A stretch of 64,000 nucleotides of DNA from Calliopum simillimum (lineage: Eukaryota; Arthropoda; Insecta; Diptera; Lauxaniidae). Below the pieces are notes generated by a model, which was given only the letters and a program-made list of their open reading frames with translations, did no database searches and was not told the DNA's origin. Of this stretch, positions 61,491-64,000 are shown in pieces; within the stretch, counting starts at the first letter, position 1, and each line of letters opens with the position of its first letter. A program made the position numbers and the translations under genes. The stretch lies in the NCBI GenBank assembly GCA_951812925.1, contig OX638369.1:44635061-44699060 (forward strand), read 5' to 3'.

Positions 61491-62292
61491 AATATTTTAG
61501 TACTCTTTCACTTACTTTTTGTTAGTTAAAAAATGTATGAAAAAAATCCTATCATTTACCCATTCTAAGAATAATCCTTGAATTTGTCAAATACATTTAA
61601 GCTTAATCATTAAGTATAATCTTGATAAAAATAGCAATTTAAGTAGTTTCTAAAGTTGAAAATTTTATGAAAAAATCATTTAAATTTTTTGAATTTTTTA
61701 TATTTTTTTTTTTCTAAAAATAAAACTTTAAAAAAACAATTATATGATTTGGCCGACTATTGGCGAAGTTATGAGCATTTAAAAAAACTAATTAATGTCG
61801 TTTTGCAGCTTTTTCAGTTTTTAAAAAATTTATATCTCTGAAACGGTTTTTTTAAAAATCTTGGATGCTAGTCTCAACTAGTTAGTACTAAAAGAAAAAA
61901 AAAATTGCTAAAGAATCGAAGATGCAAAAGCCAAATGCTAACCGGTTACGTCTGATGATGGAACCAAAAATTTAAGAAAAATTTTTTTTTTCCTTTTTTT
62001 GTTTTCAAAAAAATTTATTTATCATATTCTTGAAAATATTTAACGGGCATGGATGAGATTTGGTATATGTATTAAGAGTATCAGAACAAATAATATTTAC
62101 GAGAAAAATGGGCGGTGCCACGCCCTTAAAAAATGTCATATCTCTCAAACTATTTAACACACATAGATGAGATTTGGTACATAAGTATATAAATTGCATC
62201 GGGACTGTTTACCTTATTTGGTTTAATGTATTTGGAAATGCCCCGCCCTCCGTATAAGAGAAGGTGTAGCAACGCATACCGGGAATTGCTTT
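61491..62292. other. Intergenic with a CACGCCC-type repeat
   Basis: 62030-62260 has two tandem ~120-bp units with GATGAGATTTGGTA and GTGCCACGCCC / GCCCCGCCCTCC, a common style of fly repeat. Nothing coding. Confidence 0.45.
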
Positions 62293-62398
62293 GGGGGTTA
62301 TCGTGAATAAATATTCCCGGGGAATTTTCTCAGACTGCCGCGCATTCTCTATTGCAGTTTAAGAAAACTCCCGGGAATCTTGATTCACGATAACCCCC
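62293..62398. repeat. ~106-bp palindromic MITE, copy B
   Basis: Same unit as 3437-3543 but in the opposite orientation: GGGGGTTATCGTGAATAAAT at the left and TTGATTCACGATAACCCCC at the right. Its ends pair better than those of copy A. Confidence 0.8.
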
Positions 62399-63871
62399 TA
62401 TATAATGAAAGCACACACTTTTTAAATTTGAAAAAAGATAATTTCAAGGTCTGGTTATTTTTACTGTAAGATTTCTCTTATCAATATTAATAGTTTTAGT
62501 GCGAGTTATACGTATATAAGCGTATATCATTGTTTTCCCAAGGACCAGACTTAAATATTTTATCTATATATACTGGTGCATATAGGAATATAAAATATAA
62601 GAGCACCACATAGTTTTGGCATTTCCAATATTCATCAAATATTATTTTGTTTTTATCCTAAAGATAAAAATTTCCGAAAAACACATAAATATGACAGTCA
62701 ATAACCTGAAACCTTGAGGTTAATTATTTTTTTTTCCATTTTATTTTAGAATATGCTTATGAGCAAAATATATAGCTATAGTTTTTTGAAAAAATAATAC
62801 ATACCTTCATCACTAAGTACACATTTTGTCTCATGTGTTTCTTGAATGTTGGCAATAACTTTCGGTATTGCTGCCTCTCCATTTAAGAGGCAAAAGGGGC
62901 TCGTCTCATACTTAACCAATCAAGATACAAAAAGCTTACTCAGCAACTGCAAATTCAGAGACAATTGAGAGTAAATTAACAATTTTGGAGCTAAATATTG
63001 TCGCGAGAGAAGCGAGTACTCGTACTATAACATGGGGGACTTGTGGACTCAGACAATAAATAAAAACAACAACAACGACAGCGAAGACGACGACTACTAC
63101 GACATTCCGATATGGCAATAACAACAACAAAACTAGCACGCTTTAGCGCAAATACTTGTATACTCGTATTGTGTGTTGTTCACGCGTTGACCTCATGATA
63201 TCCGACAAATGTTCACGTGAACACCAAACGACTGTTCAAGGGTCTTTTTTTGTTGTTTTTGTATTTCTAGATTTTCGTGTGTGTGTTGTTGTACTATAAT
63301 CGTGTATATCTGTATGTTTGCATATAGTATATATATCTATATATGTGTGTAGATATATTGAAATATGAAGAAAGCAGCGTATGCGTATAATGAGTAGCGT
63401 CAAAATAGGCCTTATAGTATACGAAATTGTATTTTTAGAACTGGTAGTCTTGCTGTTGCTGTTGTTGCCTTATTGTTAAGGCAGTCATTGGTTGAATGGT
63501 TGGACGGATGGATGGATGGATGATTTGGTCTGGTTGTTACTGTTGTGTTATTTTTCTTTTGCTGTAGCTACTGCTGTTGTTGATCGTGGTGGTGTTGATT
63601 TTTGAACTGAATGCACTCGGTTTATTTGATATCTTAGTGCTATCGCTATGTTTTACGTTGTGCTGCTGTCTGACGATGTTGTTATCGCTTTGTCTGCCTT
63701 TGTTGGTTTTTTTTTTTGCGATGCCCCCACGAAATTAGTTAATTTTTTCATTGATATTTGTATTGTTTTTGTTTATTGTCGTAGTTATAATGTTCACACA
63801 TAGATATGTATTAACAAGTAAACATCATTTTGACTAGTCTACTTATTGAATTCGCATAATATATGCCTATA
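62399..63871. other. Intergenic with CAA/GTT trinucleotide runs
   Basis: 63060-63140 and 63440-63720 hold CAACAACGACG and TGTTGCTGTTGTTG runs with no long frame. A GTTCACGTGAACACC word at 63211 matches the E-box context at 44425, without a second half-site. Confidence 0.45.
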
Positions 63872-64000
63872 TCTTTATATTAATAAGCAAGACAAAAACT
63901 TGTCCATCTTTTTTTACTATGTTAGAAATGGAGTACGACTTTAAATTATAAACCATTAGAAAGGTATTACTGTGTAGATGTGCACAAAGTTAAAATTATG
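63872..64000 (+). repeat. Dispersed repeat, fourth copy (runs off the window)
   Basis: TATTAATAAGCAAGACAAAA, CTTGTCCATCTTTTTTTAC, ACCATTAGAAAGGTATT and GCACAAAGTTAAAATTATG match the start of the 7607 copy closely; the element continues beyond 64000. Confidence 0.85.

Overview
The window reads as AT-rich nuclear DNA of a higher fly (Diptera, Brachycera; a repeat-rich acalyptrate such as a tephritid is my best guess). The reasons are two unmistakable insect genes with short GT-AG introns, long CAG/CAA glutamine tracts, and many fly-type foldback/MITE, mariner, jockey-like and CR1/jockey-like repeats. No bacterial or viral gene set is present.

Two host genes are convincing. MED15, the Mediator tail subunit, lies on the + strand at 26605-32220 in nine exons that join in frame to 754 codons plus a stop. 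It has an N-terminal KIX domain, a Q/G/N/M-rich middle and the conserved C-terminal region. cabut (cbt; the KLF10/11-TIEG type C2H2 transcription factor) lies on the - strand with a 22-codon first exon at 45936-46001, a 3.85-kb intron, and a large second exon at 40544-42088 that carries three zinc fingers and many polyQ tracts. The two genes are convergent and separated by about 8.3 kb of nested repeats.

Everything else looks intergenic. Region 1-25 kb holds foldback elements, dispersed repeats, a degenerate minisatellite (13.7-14.6 kb), a LINE tail, and a broken processed copy of the ubiquitin-RpL40 fusion gene (22.9-23.25 kb). Just upstream of MED15 are a decayed second copy of its third exon (25.2-25.4 kb) and a foldback element (25.7-26.5 kb). 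Intron 1 of MED15 contains a dead reverse transcriptase. Between MED15 and cbt are a perfect 28-bp hairpin in the probable MED15 3'UTR, a 1.39-kb palindrome, a jockey-like relic, a solo-LTR-like insertion inside a half palindrome, and several MITEs, one only 27 bp past the cbt stop.

Region 46-64 kb, upstream of cbt, holds a composite element whose terminal motif recurs inside it and which carries a dead mariner (49.6-51.7 kb), a duplicated 36-bp minisatellite block around a tRNA-like SINE head, a 728-bp element with long perfect inverted ends, a second 1.39-kb palindrome, an (AAGACC)n array, and a 5'-truncated LINE inside a tandem repeat of about 140 bp.

Functionally, MED15 is a coactivator that receives signals from DNA-bound activators, and cbt is a transcription factor known in Drosophila as a sugar-responsive target of Mondo-Mlx. 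A full match to the carbohydrate response element consensus sits in the cbt intron at 43830. That match is the most biologically suggestive regulatory signal here, but it is inference from sequence alone.
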